From Bradyrhizobium sp. CCBAU 53351 (GTDB lineage Bacteria > Pseudomonadota > Alphaproteobacteria > Rhizobiales > Xanthobacteraceae): a stretch of 64,000 bases of DNA. Shown here piece after piece: positions 27,300 to 37,061 of the stretch. The stretch spans positions 310,001 through 374,000 of the forward strand of contig NZ_CP030060.1 in assembly GCF_015291745.1 (NCBI RefSeq), given 5' to 3'. The notes below the pieces were generated by a model that had not been told where the DNA came from, did not search any database, and was given only the letters and a program-made list of their open reading frames with translations. Both the position numbers and the translations under genes were made by a program. Every line of letters begins with the position of its first letter. The first letter of the stretch is position 1.

Positions 27300-28868
27300 A
27301 TGAAGAATTCAGTGAGCGTTCCAGATCTTGGCGCGCGAGGTGAGAATGTGTTCATCGGTTGGTGTGAACCGGAAGGGTTTCGTGCCCAGAAATCACAGGC
27401 AGACCGTCTCGGCTGGGACTACCTCCTTGAAGGCGAGCCTTTGCGGATGAAAGAGCGTCCGCTTGATTCCCAGAACGATCTTCCGAAATTCTTGATCCAA
27501 GTGAAAGCGACAGAAGGATCTCAGCCGCCGAGGATCAAGCTGTCGGCGCTCAAGCATCTCGTTGATGCTGACCTGCCGGCGGCGATCGTCGTCATGTTTT
27601 TCGTCAAAGACGGGCGGACGCCGATTCGCACTCTCCTCGTCCCGGTCGATCAAAAAATGATCTACGACACCCTCAAGCGGGTTCGCAGCGAGGAAGCCAA
27701 AGGAAAGCGGAACATTCACAGAATCACGATTCTTGTGCCACTCGATCGTGCGGTAGAATTGTCTCCAGCAGGAGAAGGGCTGGCAAAGGCTTTAAACGGA
27801 ATGCTCGGAGGGGCACCTGCCGATTATATTGCAGGGAAGGTCGACTACCGCAAGACTTGCGGTTTTGATAACAGATCCATTGTCGGTCGATTTTTCGTTC
27901 CAGGAGAAAATGCGGGCGAAAAGATCGGTCAGCTCTTTTTGGGTGGCCCTCGCACGCTTAAGGTGACGGACCTGACGATTGAGCGACGCCGGTTCGGAAT
28001 TCCGCTCGACAATGATCGCGATGAGTTTCGGGAAGCGGTGCTGGAGCTAAACGTATCGTCATCGATGTCAACCACGGTTGAACTTTCTTCGGAAGCAGGC
28101 GAGTGGACCTCGGTAGAGCTCGAGATGTTCGTCACTCCGATATTCGATGGAAAGCTCGGGCCGGTGCGACTTGCAAACAACTTCCTTGAATTTTTGATCG
28201 ACTTTCCGAAGGCGGAGGCGAACCTAACGCTCAACTATGACGGTGAACGAATTGTCGACCTGGAGGAGGCGGTCGCCATCATCGAGATTGGCGTCATACT
28301 GGCCAGGCCGCAGAAATCGATAACGCTCCGTTTCAAGGGAAAAGAGCTCAAGTTGGAAATGGCACCAGGCGAAGGGCCATTTGCGCATTGGATTCCGGCC
28401 GCGCCAGTTCTTCGTAGGATTGTATCGGCGATGGTTCGGGCAGGTCGGCAGACAGCGCGCCGCTTTAAATTTGCCGACTTCGTCGATTGGGTTGATACTC
28501 ACATCGAATTTCTTGCCGTAGCATCAACGCCAGGCGTCAATATCATCTTCAACCATTGGCCTGACGAAATTCAACTGACTTCTGACGATGCTTTGTTGAC
28601 GCCTTTTTCGCTCGAATGTTTTGGGTCGTGCTATACGGCGCTTATCGAACTTCCGATTGTATCATCGAGCCGCTCGGAGCCGGAGGTCACGCTCATCGGT
28701 GGTCGGCCCCATATTGTATCAGAGGTGGTGCGGGCATTGAATGCCGATACGTCTGACTTTGTCGAGAGCGCAGTTGAACGATCGAATAAGGATCGGGGGT
28801 CGAAAAGACCGGCCTTTTTCGCGGAGGGATTCTCTAACTGGGATAAGGTCATGCTCTCCATCTCGTAG
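27300..28868 (+). CDS. PD-(D/E)XK-like protein with N-terminal DUF4365-type domain
   Basis: 522 residues. The N-terminal ~150 residues have the layout of a DUF4365-type restriction-like domain: GARGENVFIGWCEPEGF, GWDYLLEGE (D40) and FLIQVKATEG (Q67-V-K69), i.e. E/D...D...QxK. The remaining ~370 residues are beta-rich and unrecognised, perhaps target recognition. It follows the HTH gene by 3 bases. Together they look like a compact two-gene defence cassette between mobile remnants and SIR2-HerA. Activity is inferred from motif spacing only. Confidence 0.55.
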   Translation: MKNSVSVPDLGARGENVFIGWCEPEGFRAQKSQADRLGWDYLLEGEPLRMKERPLDSQNDLPKFLIQVKATEGSQPPRIKLSALKHLVDADLPAAIVVMFFVKDGRTPIRTLLVPVDQKMIYDTLKRVRSEEAKGKRNIHRITILVPLDRAVELSPAGEGLAKALNGMLGGAPADYIAGKVDYRKTCGFDNRSIVGRFFVPGENAGEKIGQLFLGGPRTLKVTDLTIERRRFGIPLDNDRDEFREAVLELNVSSSMSTTVELSSEAGEWTSVELEMFVTPIFDGKLGPVRLANNFLEFLIDFPKAEANLTLNYDGERIVDLEEAVAIIEIGVILARPQKSITLRFKGKELKLEMAPGEGPFAHWIPAAPVLRRIVSAMVRAGRQTARRFKFADFVDWVDTHIEFLAVASTPGVNIIFNHWPDEIQLTSDDALLTPFSLECFGSCYTALIELPIVSSSRSEPEVTLIGGRPHIVSEVVRALNADTSDFVESAVERSNKDRGSKRPAFFAEGFSNWDKVMLSIS

Positions 28869-28879
28869 AGAAGTGCTTA

Positions 28880-29350
28880 TCAGTCACAACGGTGGAAGTA
28901 CGACCGTAAAAAGCAAGGCCAGCGCAGCCGGCAAAGTCGGCTGAGCTCTCTAAGGCTGGAGACGAGCTTGCGGGGAAAGCAGTCTGCTATTGGGAAGGCA
29001 GGTGCTATTCTTTCGATTTCGTCGACACCCTCATCCTCAAAAACTTGGCGCCAGTTGATTGCAATGGTGTCGATCCGATCGATCTCGGCCCTAGCCTCGT
29101 CTGTGCTCAGCACGAAGTCCCCGCAACACGAAACGCAGTTAGCAATGCTCGGGCACTTGCTGCCGGATCAGTGTTTCCGTCGAAGCGATCTCATCGCCTG
29201 CTGACGCCGGCCGACTTACGCCACTCAACTTAGCGGGCAAGCTGTCATTCGGCATGCAAAATTGGATGCTGAAGGGATCAATTGTGACGCCGAATGACAA
29301 TAGCGGATTCGACGAACTCGACCTCGCTCTCCGTCTCGTCCTGCAAGCCA
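28880..29350 (-). pseudogene. Possible decayed gene downstream of HerA
   Basis: On the minus strand, 28880-29160 encodes SIANCVSCCGDFVLSTDEAR, then RIDTIAINWRQVFEDEGVDE. An upstream piece (GDEIASTETLIRQQ) sits in another frame at 29139-29230. A shift near 29155 would join them. The Cys cluster and balanced composition suggest a former third gene of the SIR2-HerA operon. Another short frame (29278-29523) overlaps the end of HerA. The rest of 28869-29447 shows nothing. Confidence 0.3.
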
Positions 29351-29447
29351 TTGAGCAATGAGATCACCAGCTCACCTTGTTTTCTCCCGTCGGACTCATA
29401 AGGCGTGCGGCAGTCATGGAAACGTCTGATCGAGGAGCGCAGTCTGT

Positions 29448-31541
29448 TCAATTCTGCGCACTGCCGGTCCAATCGCCGACGAGGGTGGGCCAATCGATCG
29501 GACGTGGGTTCTTGCCGATCCAAACGTCCCAGAAATCTGGGTCTGACGATTGCGGCCGATGTGCCTCGGCAAGTTCATCCATCTCCACGAGCAAAGGAAT
29601 CGGCGTGGCCCATCCCAGCAAAATTGCCTGACGGGATGGTAGGCTAGGTAGCTCCTTTAGCAAGCCCGCCACATTGTCGGGAACGAGACGTCCAACTAGC
29701 GCCTGATCGAGGTCGTTTACGATCCGGTGCAGTAGGAAAGTATTGCACTGTGCAAGGATCGTGGGCGAGAGCTCCGATGGGCGTTGTGACGATAGCATCA
29801 ATCCAAGACCAAACTTGCGACCTTCGCGCGCGATCTTTTCGAACGTCTCGCGACAGAGCTGGGTCGGGTTTTCTGCCGGCCCATCTTCGTTGGCGCCTCG
29901 CCGAACAAAGTTGTGTGCTTCCTCTAGAACCAAGGTCGTGGGCAGAGGTTTGCCATCAGGATGAAGCCGTCGGTAGCGCTGCAATGCCTCAAACGTCAGC
30001 CGTCCCAGAACCGCAACGACTACGTGGATTATTTCTGAAGGCACCAACGAAAGGTCAACGATTGCGACCTGTCCGTTGGCCGAGGCGTTGCTGCCCACGA
30101 ACGCGTCAAGCCAGGCATCGAAGGTGATCGCCGGGTCACTTCCAATCACTTGACCGAGTCTCGGGTCCGACATCATGCCGCGGATGCGCATGCCGAGCGT
30201 GCTGATGAATCCGGCCAACGCACCTCCCTCCGTCGCTGCTATCCTCTCAAGGTGCTCTGGCAGCATGTGTACGTCGAATGGTATCGGTGCATCTTCCGTA
30301 AGATGCGCGATGGCGAAAGCATCCTCTACCAGATCTACGAAGCTCTGCAGTGACCTCCGCACCGCTTCCATGTCCTGTACTGAGAAGGAGTTGAACCAGT
30401 CTCCTGACCGACGGGAATTAGCGATAGTTTCGATAATGCTGCTTATCTCTTCCAGAGCTGTCTTGTGCTCACCATCAACGGATTCCGTCATATTGCTGCA
30501 GTCTGATGCAATGTTGTCTAGCAGTTCGCCGCAGCGCCGCCGATTGCTTGCGCTGCCAGCGTAGGTCGCGGCACCTTCGGCCAACATAGCGGCGATCATG
30601 ATGCGATAGGAATACAAATGCCGCCTGACGATAGTTTGGCGAGGCGTCCCCGCCAGCTGCCCGTTCTTTAGTTCACGAAGCGCTTGGAGCAGCAGGGGCC
30701 GCTGCGCTCCGGGTCGTGCGAACGATACCGCGGTCCACTCGTGACCGTTCCAGAGCCAGGCCGGCAGACGGAGCGCGCGTTCACCCCTGTTGAGGTCGAT
30801 GGGCGGGACACGAAACAGGCGGATATTTCCGCCCCTATCTGCAAATGCTTTGGCGTACTCCCCATTAGGATCAAGAATAATAAACCGCGCATTCGGCTGT
30901 TCTGTGCCATTCTCAAGAGCGGCCTGCGCCGCATCGAGTGACCAGCGGATCAGCCCAGCGACGGAGCAGGATTTTCCACTACCGGTGTTGCCGAGTACGG
31001 CGACGTGCCGCCCGAAGATCTTATCGGGATCGACCATAATTGAGGTATCTGCAGCCAGCGGTGACGAGCCGATGCGAACGCGGCGGTCCTTGTCCTTTGC
31101 TCCGACGATAGCTGTGATTTGTTCCGGCGTTGGGATTGGTATCTGATCGCCTACCGAAGGGAACGCAACGATTCCTCGACTCAATTCGAACATACTGCTT
31201 CCCTCGCGTCGGTTTCGAGCGACAGACAGGGTGCCGATCGGAGTGAGCGACATCTTCCGCAGAGGGAATGGCAGATCGATCAGGCCGAAATCCTTAAGCC
31301 CCGACCGTTTGGGGTACGGCGATCGTTCAATCCCGATCCACGTGACGTAGGCGACGGTAGCACCAGCCTCATTCGGTATCAGCACGTAACTATTGAGCCT
31401 TGGGAAGCTCATCGGTGTGCCGGTGTTGAGCGCAGTAGCCTGTGGCGCATCGAGATCGAGCAGCACACGGATCTCATCCGAGGAGATCGACTCGACCGTG
31501 CCGATGACCAGTTCAGCGAGCCGTTCGATCGGGGAGCTCAC
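29448..31541 (-). CDS. HerA-like ATPase of a SIR2-HerA defence system
   Basis: 697 residues. Walker A is GNTGSGKS (184-191) after the HAS-barrel-type N-terminal domain, followed by FIILDPNGEY. Walker B is TTLVLEEAH, then the motif-rich EKIAREGRKFGLGLMLSSQR and arginine-finger region. HerA hexamers drive DNA end processing. Paired with SIR2 in defence operons they form large complexes that deplete NAD and/or degrade DNA on phage infection. Its ATG overlaps the SIR2 stop by four bases. It is complete. Confidence 0.85.
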   Translation of the reverse strand: MSSPIERLAELVIGTVESISSDEIRVLLDLDAPQATALNTGTPMSFPRLNSYVLIPNEAGATVAYVTWIGIERSPYPKRSGLKDFGLIDLPFPLRKMSLTPIGTLSVARNRREGSSMFELSRGIVAFPSVGDQIPIPTPEQITAIVGAKDKDRRVRIGSSPLAADTSIMVDPDKIFGRHVAVLGNTGSGKSCSVAGLIRWSLDAAQAALENGTEQPNARFIILDPNGEYAKAFADRGGNIRLFRVPPIDLNRGERALRLPAWLWNGHEWTAVSFARPGAQRPLLLQALRELKNGQLAGTPRQTIVRRHLYSYRIMIAAMLAEGAATYAGSASNRRRCGELLDNIASDCSNMTESVDGEHKTALEEISSIIETIANSRRSGDWFNSFSVQDMEAVRRSLQSFVDLVEDAFAIAHLTEDAPIPFDVHMLPEHLERIAATEGGALAGFISTLGMRIRGMMSDPRLGQVIGSDPAITFDAWLDAFVGSNASANGQVAIVDLSLVPSEIIHVVVAVLGRLTFEALQRYRRLHPDGKPLPTTLVLEEAHNFVRRGANEDGPAENPTQLCRETFEKIAREGRKFGLGLMLSSQRPSELSPTILAQCNTFLLHRIVNDLDQALVGRLVPDNVAGLLKELPSLPSRQAILLGWATPIPLLVEMDELAEAHRPQSSDPDFWDVWIGKNPRPIDWPTLVGDWTGSAQN

Positions 31542-32841
31542 GTTCCTCCTCCAGAGCCCGCTGGCGGCTGACTCGGTTCGGCTGGCGCCAGGCCCGCAGC
31601 GGCATCTGCGAAAGCGCGGTTCTTCAGCAAGTCAGACATACGCCCGGTGATGTAATCGAGCGCGGGCTTTGGCAGATAATCGTCGACGAGGTGCTGGAGG
31701 CTTCCGAAATGGTTGCCGGCGAGGAGGCTGACTTGTGCAGGACGAGTTTGATTGAGAAATCCCTTGATGCGATCGTCTAGTTCAAAGGCGATGATCACGA
31801 GGTGTGCGGACGGAACCGACAGCATATCGAGCAGAACACGGTTGATGTGGTCATCACCGAACCCGTAGCCGTAGGTCACCACCACCGAGTTGGGTCTGCA
31901 AGTTGCCGAGGCGAAATCACGGAATAGCTCCGCATAAGGATATTGGGTGGTCTCCACGTCCTTAGCCGGATTAGGATAGATCATCACGGTATCAACTGGA
32001 GAATCTGGTAAGCTCGGATGATCGTCGTCGGCACCAAATGGTGTCTCTGACCGATAGATCCGATGCGCGATGGGGTCGAAGCGCCAATCAAGGCTGCCGT
32101 GGAGCTTGGTCAGACGGACGACGCCTTCCATAAAGCGCGGCTCACCGCGGATCCCGGGTGGGTTGTAATGATAATCGAGCTCGATCCGAGTGTTGCGGAA
32201 CAGTGGACGCAAGCTCCCCACAAAGCGATCAATGATCCGTAGCCCCGCTTGATCGCAGCCATGTTCGATCAACCGGTCGTAGTTGGTCGTGAAGATATGT
32301 AAACGCTCGCGTGAAGCGGCGCGGCTGACGAAGCTGAGCAGAAATGACTGCACCGTCGCCAGTGCTGATGCACTGTTTGCTTCGAAAATACCTCGCTCGG
32401 TAGCAAGCAGTGAGGTTAGGAATGTCGCGATTGCGGAGTTAATGTCGTCGCGAACACCTTGCGCCGACCCCTTATCGATGATGTCAAGACCATCGAGCAC
32501 AGCAATGGCGCTACGCAACTGATCTTCGATGTTAGCTTGACCGCGACCCATCTTTTTGGCGCTTGCGGTCGCGTGACGAGGATTGCCTTGGCATGTTTCG
32601 ACTTCCCCGTCGCAATCGCCATACCCGTCGCCTTGACGCCGGCAGCGAAGCCCACAGCAATGGTAAAGCCGCTGCCAAGCAGGAGGTTCAGATGCTCAGC
32701 TTGGAATACCGCCGAGAGCCACGGCTCGATCTTTCGGCGGTGTAGCGCGATGAACCGATCAAGTTCGTCTGCGCTTTCTGGGATGCTATCGAAGGTCTCG
32801 CTCGATGCACCAACCCGGTAACCGTGCGCCTTCCACTCCAT
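31538..32841 (-). pseudogene. SIR2-domain NADase of SIR2-HerA system, one-base frameshift
   Basis: From the ATG at 32841 the protein reads HRRKIEPWLSAVFQAEHLN, LLLGSGFTIAVGFAAG (glycine-rich NAD-binding motif). Near 32583-32590 a base appears to be missing (GGCAATCC where GGCAAATCC would keep the frame). The family sequence then continues one frame over: HATASAKKMGRGQANIEDQL, LHIFTTNYDRLIEHG and VRLTKLHGSLDWRF (catalytic His region). It runs to 31538. Repaired length is about 434 residues, normal for these SIR2 effectors. The lesion is in an A-run, so sequencing error is plausible. If real, HerA is left without its NADase. Confidence 0.75.
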
Positions 32842-33157
32842 GGACCCTCGCGACGAGTTGCAGGACCGACCTGAGTCCCCGCTAGTAAGTCTTAAAGCAA
32901 CATAATCAGAGGTTGCAAGGCGGGCAGGTAGTCAAAGTGAAAAAGGTAAGCAGCGAAGCGGCGAGGGGATGAAGGGCATCGAGATTAGCTTCCTCGACTA
33001 ATCGCTTGAACCGGTGAGGAGACGAGATCTGACGAGGAGTGCCGCTATCCTGGCTCCCTCACGCCTCCAGCTTCAGTCGATCCCGTCCGCCGGCTCGGGT
33101 GGAGGCGGCGGGAGCGAGGTATGCTCTCCGACTCGAGCTCGCCATCAGCTTCCGCCA
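32842..33157. other. 316-base gap, nothing recognised
   Basis: Spacer between the SIR2 gene start and the 3' end of the second DUF2130 gene. It should hold the SIR2-HerA promoter near 32842-32900 (AT-rich TAAAGCAACATAATCAG). No gene was seen. Confidence 0.3.
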
Positions 33158-34471
33158 TCATCCCACCTTTCGTTCAGGAGCGGCGTGGCTCTCAAGCAGT
33201 GGCATATCCAGGCTCGGAATCTCTGGCATGGCTTTGCCGGCGATCGCCTGCAAATCGCCCACCATGCCAACGGTCGACTCCACCACGGCGAGGATCTGAG
33301 TTTCGCGCTTGGCCCATTGCCGGCCCATGAACTTGCGTTCCTTGTCCAGGTCGTCGCGCATATCGTTGAATTTCTCAACCACAGCTTCTACCCGCTGCCG
33401 AAACTTCGTGCCGGTCAGGTAGTGATAAACCTGCTCCATCTTGGTCTGCTGACCCTGCTGAACGAGGCGCGATCCGCTTACGTCGATCAGCCCCTGGCGC
33501 AGCGCCACGGCGACCGGCAATGCGCAACGCGGATGGGCCACCCATACGCCGTCGACTAGGTCAAATTGCTCGACGTGCTTCGGCAGCGCATGAGAGATGA
33601 TCAGAGCGACGTCGGCGGCGGAACGACGCTGGTCGTCACGCAGTTTGGCAAGCCATCCGTCACTCCATGCCTTGGTTCGCTTGGTTTCCCAAAGGATGAT
33701 GCCGGCAGGTTTGCCAATGGCGCCATTTATCTGTTGAATAACGTCCGCCCCAAGCTCACCTTTTCCAACCGGCTCAATCGAATCGGTCGGAAAACGTCCG
33801 CGCAGAAGCTCTTCGAGCTCGAGCTCGAGTACTTCCCCTTGGGATTGCTGTGATCCCTGCTCGGCCTTGCGCTTGAGCTCCTCGATCGTTCGAGACATCG
33901 ACTCGATAGTCTGGTCCTTCTCTGCAACGCGTAAGCGCGCAGCCTCGTCGGCTTCCTGCCTGGCCTTGATCTGGATTTCGCTGATTGAGGCCTGCACGCG
34001 CTTCTCTATTGTCAGGTCGAGCTCGCGCTTTTCCCCCTCGAGTGCGCGCTGCTGTCGCATCAGTTCGGCTTGCTGCTTTTGGGCCTCGGCAAGCTTTGCG
34101 TTGTTGGTAAGCAGGTTGGCTCGCAGCTCCGCGGCTTCCGCTTCCTTCGCCTGCAGCTCGGCCGCGGCCGCCTCTCGCGCCTTCTTGCTTTCGGCCGCGA
34201 CCAGCTGGGCACGTTCGGCGATCAATCGTTTCGCAACGTGGTCCTCGATTTGCTCGCGGTCCTTAGCGACCTGCTCGCGTTCCAGCCGCAGTGCCTCGGT
34301 CTTACGCTCCATCTCTGCATCTTTGCTGGCCAGCTGCTGTTGAAAGCGCTGACGAATTTCAGCGAGGAGGGGAGCGGCCAATGATTCCGTCAACCGGATC
34401 TCGTGATTGCAGTTGGGACAATGCAGGGTAGGTTCGTGTGAAGCGCCGGCTGCGGTTACTTTGAAACTCAT
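33158..34471 (-). CDS. DUF2130 domain protein, copy 2, intact
   Basis: 437 residues from the ATG at 34471 (MSFKVTAAGASHEPTLHCPN), chosen to match copy 1; a longer upstream frame reaches 34621. CPNCN opens the protein, followed by about 200 residues of coiled coil (Ala/Glu/Lys/Gln-rich). The DUF2130 domain follows with LRGRFPTDSIEPVGKGELGA, IILWETKRTKAW and SDGWLAKLRDDQRRSAADVA. It is nearly identical to 5074-6349 but keeps the frame through KFMGRQWAKRETQILAVVES. The E-x-K strand and conserved Asp suggest a restriction-like core, but function is unknown. It lies beside a truncated AbiEi copy, as copy 1 does, so the two loci share ancestry. Confidence 0.8.
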   Translation of the reverse strand: MSFKVTAAGASHEPTLHCPNCNHEIRLTESLAAPLLAEIRQRFQQQLASKDAEMERKTEALRLEREQVAKDREQIEDHVAKRLIAERAQLVAAESKKAREAAAAELQAKEAEAAELRANLLTNNAKLAEAQKQQAELMRQQRALEGEKRELDLTIEKRVQASISEIQIKARQEADEAARLRVAEKDQTIESMSRTIEELKRKAEQGSQQSQGEVLELELEELLRGRFPTDSIEPVGKGELGADVIQQINGAIGKPAGIILWETKRTKAWSDGWLAKLRDDQRRSAADVALIISHALPKHVEQFDLVDGVWVAHPRCALPVAVALRQGLIDVSGSRLVQQGQQTKMEQVYHYLTGTKFRQRVEAVVEKFNDMRDDLDKERKFMGRQWAKRETQILAVVESTVGMVGDLQAIAGKAMPEIPSLDMPLLESHAAPERKVG

Positions 34472-34639
34472 GAATTCCCCCGTCATCGTAGAGCAGGATT
34501 GAACACCATCCGCGCGCGATTGCGATGTCGCCGCTCTCGATGTCCACATCCGCGTCGCCGATATCGACCTGGCCGGGGGATTTTCCACGGAAGGCATCAC
34601 GACATGTCGACGTAAGGCCACGCCTCAGGGCGAGCCGTT

Positions 34640-34804
34640 CTATTGGGAATATATTCTAGATGAGAACAAAACAGGATCAAGCGCCAATTGGCTGCGCAGG
34701 CTGGTGGAATAACCCTGTCGTTCCATCCAGGCAGCATCGACCAGAAGCCCCTGAGGGAGAGTCCTTTCGAGCTTGTTTAGCTTTCTGTCCTTTTGCTCAG
34801 CCAT
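34640..34804 (-). pseudogene. AbiEi 5' fragment
   Basis: From the ATG at 34804 the minus strand reads MAEQKDRKLNKLERTLPQGL, LVDAAWMERQGYSTSLRSQ, nearly identical to the first 40 residues of the AbiEi protein at 6665. The match ends abruptly and the frame closes at 34640. The TTTACTTAGT leader is also copied. Relative to the left-hand locus its orientation toward the DUF2130 gene is reversed, so an inversion accompanied the duplication. Confidence 0.75.
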
Positions 34805-34974
34805 ACTAAGTAAATTAGCACTTTTCCAAACCAACCCGAGGGAATCCTCTATTTTACGTAATCTGACTGGGCAAAGACGCCGAAACAGCCGGAAATCTCG
34901 CGATGGCTCCTGGAAGAGGCCCATCGCGTGGTGCTTCGCTGCTCCGATATGTTCCGGCGCCGAAATTAGACGGC

Positions 34975-35044
34975 CGTAAGGAATATGAGTCATATTTCTT
35001 ACGCGGTCTTGACTTTGTAAGATTTAAGGCGCAAATTTCTTACA
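34975..35044. promoter_or_regulatory. Two palindromic operators upstream of AbiEi
   Basis: A 29-base palindrome at 34975-35003 (CGTAAGGAATATGA, G, TCATATTTCTTACG; one mismatch) is followed by a looser one at 35016-35044 (TGTAAGA...TCTTACA). Their centres are 41 bases apart, about four helical turns. Both precede the AbiEi ATG at 35058. They are probable antitoxin operators; shared half-site is GTAAG/CTTAC. Confidence 0.6.
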
Positions 35045-35057
35045 AGGGAACCGTAAA

Positions 35058-35726
35058 ATGGCTAGCACAGCGAACCAGATATACGATCGGATGAGCCATG
35101 ACCCTCAGCCGAGCAAGGTATGGACCGCACGCGATTTTGCGGACACCGGCACTCGATCGGCTGTCGACGTCGCCCTCCACCGCCTCCGGAGTGACAACCG
35201 CATCAGGCGCATCGACCAAGGTCTCTACGATCTTGCTCGCACCAACCAACTGACGAAGAAGATTTCGCCACCGGACTACAAGTCGGTGATTCAGGCGGTC
35301 GCGAGACGGGACGGCGCCAAAGTACTGGTCGACGGAATAACCGCCGCCAACAACTTGGGACTTACCAACGCCGTCCCGGCGAAGGTGGTCGTGTGGACGG
35401 ACGCCCGCGTGAAGCCGATCCAACTCGACCAAATGGTCATCGACTTCAAGAAAGTCGCGCCAAGTCGACTTCTGTGGGCTGACCGCCCGGCCGCGCAGTT
35501 GGTGCAAGCTCTGATTTGGCTGCGCGACGTTCTTCCTTCGGATGGCGACAAGATCGCAAAGCGCCTCAAGTCCATCCTGAACGACGGCGACGACGGGCAC
35601 CGCATGCGAAAGGATTTGCAGGACCACTTGGGTGATCTCCCCGACTGGCTCGTTCCTATCGTAAAAGATATCCTCAAGTCCGACGCAACGGCGCCAGATC
35701 CGCTCCCGCCGATCCGCGGCCAATGA
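35058..35726 (+). CDS. AbiEi-type antitoxin (DUF6088 family)
   Basis: 222 residues. The N-terminal winged helix (TARDFADTGTRSAVDVALHR, LRSDNRIRRIDQGLYD) is followed by the AbiEi domain (AKVLVDGITAANNLGLTNAV). It is the same family as the gene at 147. The start is fixed by the ATG just after two palindromic operators. It ends 9 bases before the toxin gene. In this family the antitoxin represses the promoter and neutralises the toxin. It is intact with an intact partner. Confidence 0.8.
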   Translation: MASTANQIYDRMSHDPQPSKVWTARDFADTGTRSAVDVALHRLRSDNRIRRIDQGLYDLARTNQLTKKISPPDYKSVIQAVARRDGAKVLVDGITAANNLGLTNAVPAKVVVWTDARVKPIQLDQMVIDFKKVAPSRLLWADRPAAQLVQALIWLRDVLPSDGDKIAKRLKSILNDGDDGHRMRKDLQDHLGDLPDWLVPIVKDILKSDATAPDPLPPIRGQ

Positions 35727-35735
35727 GATGCGATC

Positions 35736-36767
35736 ATGACCGACCTGCCGCAGATCATTCGAGCAAGCGCTGAAGACCGGCGGGGACTGTTCCAACAAAC
35801 CGGACAGCGTCTCTCGTGCCCCCCGGAGAACATCGAAAAGGACTTTTGGGTCTGTTGGATCCTCGACGCGCTCTACAACAAGGCGGGCATCGAGCAGCGT
35901 CTGCTTTTCAAGGGCGGCACGTCACTCTCGAAGGCCTTCGATCTGATCCAGCGGTTCTCGGAAGACATCGACATCACCGTATTCCGCGACGACCTGCCCG
36001 GCGAAAACTTCCCGTCAGATGACGATCTCCGCGCGATGGGATCGAACGAACGCAAGCGAAAGCTTGACGAAATAAAGGAGCGGTGCAGCAGTTTCATTAA
36101 CGGCGAATTCCAGAACGCGCTGACGAACTTCGCCGCTGGTGAGCTCGAAGGACTGACGTTCAAGATCGAGCCCGATCCGGACGACCCCGACGCTCAATCC
36201 CTGCTCTTCCACTATCCAAGCGCATTCGCGGATTCCGACGAGCGGTACGTCCGACGCGTCGTGAAGATCGAATCCGGCGCTAAGTCGGCGCTCGATCCGC
36301 ATGAGACGAAAACGATCAGTCCATATTCTGCCACCGACACCGACGGCCTGGACCTCACCGTGCCAAACGTGCTGACGATCAAGCCCGAGAGGACGTTCTG
36401 GGACAAGATCATCATCCTACACGGACAGCGACACTGGTTCCAGAACAGAGGGGAGCTCTACAAGGACGGGCAGCGATTGTCGCGCCATTACTACGACATA
36501 TTCCGGCTTCTGACCTCCGAACACGGCGAAGCCGCACTTAAAGATCTGGAGCTCGCGGAAAGCTGCGTTCGCCATGCCCGCCTCTACTTCAACCGGAAGC
36601 CTCTCGATCTCGACCAGGCGACTCCCGGAACGTTCGGTATCGTACCGGTCGACGGCATGCTCGAACCTTTGAAGGCGGACTACCAGAAGATGGCCGGCAT
36701 GATCTTCGGAGGATCCCTTCTTTCGAGGATATCCTCGGCAAGATTAAAGCAGCCGAAGCGACCTTGA
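35736..36767 (+). CDS. AbiEii-type nucleotidyltransferase toxin
   Basis: 343 residues. ENIEKDFWVCWILDALY matches the family N-terminus. KGGTSLSK (59-66) and RFSEDIDIT (D77, D79) form the nucleotidyltransferase site. The C-terminal RTFWDKIIILHGQRHW and the LSRHYYDIFRLL helix are also typical. It is predicted to block growth by nucleotidyl transfer to an RNA or protein target when the antitoxin fails. It is the best intact toxin of this subfamily in the window and the reference for the frameshifted copy at 739. Confidence 0.85.
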   Translation: MTDLPQIIRASAEDRRGLFQQTGQRLSCPPENIEKDFWVCWILDALYNKAGIEQRLLFKGGTSLSKAFDLIQRFSEDIDITVFRDDLPGENFPSDDDLRAMGSNERKRKLDEIKERCSSFINGEFQNALTNFAAGELEGLTFKIEPDPDDPDAQSLLFHYPSAFADSDERYVRRVVKIESGAKSALDPHETKTISPYSATDTDGLDLTVPNVLTIKPERTFWDKIIILHGQRHWFQNRGELYKDGQRLSRHYYDIFRLLTSEHGEAALKDLELAESCVRHARLYFNRKPLDLDQATPGTFGIVPVDGMLEPLKADYQKMAGMIFGGSLLSRISSARLKQPKRP

Positions 36768-37061
36768 ACGCCACCTGACCAAAGTCTCAATCGGTCCTCC
36801 ACCGGCTACAACCCTGCCGATGGACTTGCCGACGTGCCTGCCGTCGGCGGCCGTCGCGAAGTCGGGTACCCACATCATCGGCGAAACCCGGTGGAGCGAT
36901 TGAAAACGAGTTCGCTGGACGCTTAGCCTCGATACGGCTTCGATGCCAGGCGCACGCCGCCGTCAGGGATTCCTAAGTTCGGACGGGCAAAAGGCTGCAC
37001 TTGACGATTGCGAAGAATGTGCGACCATAGGTTGTTCACGGAAACGGGGCGGGAGGAAGCC

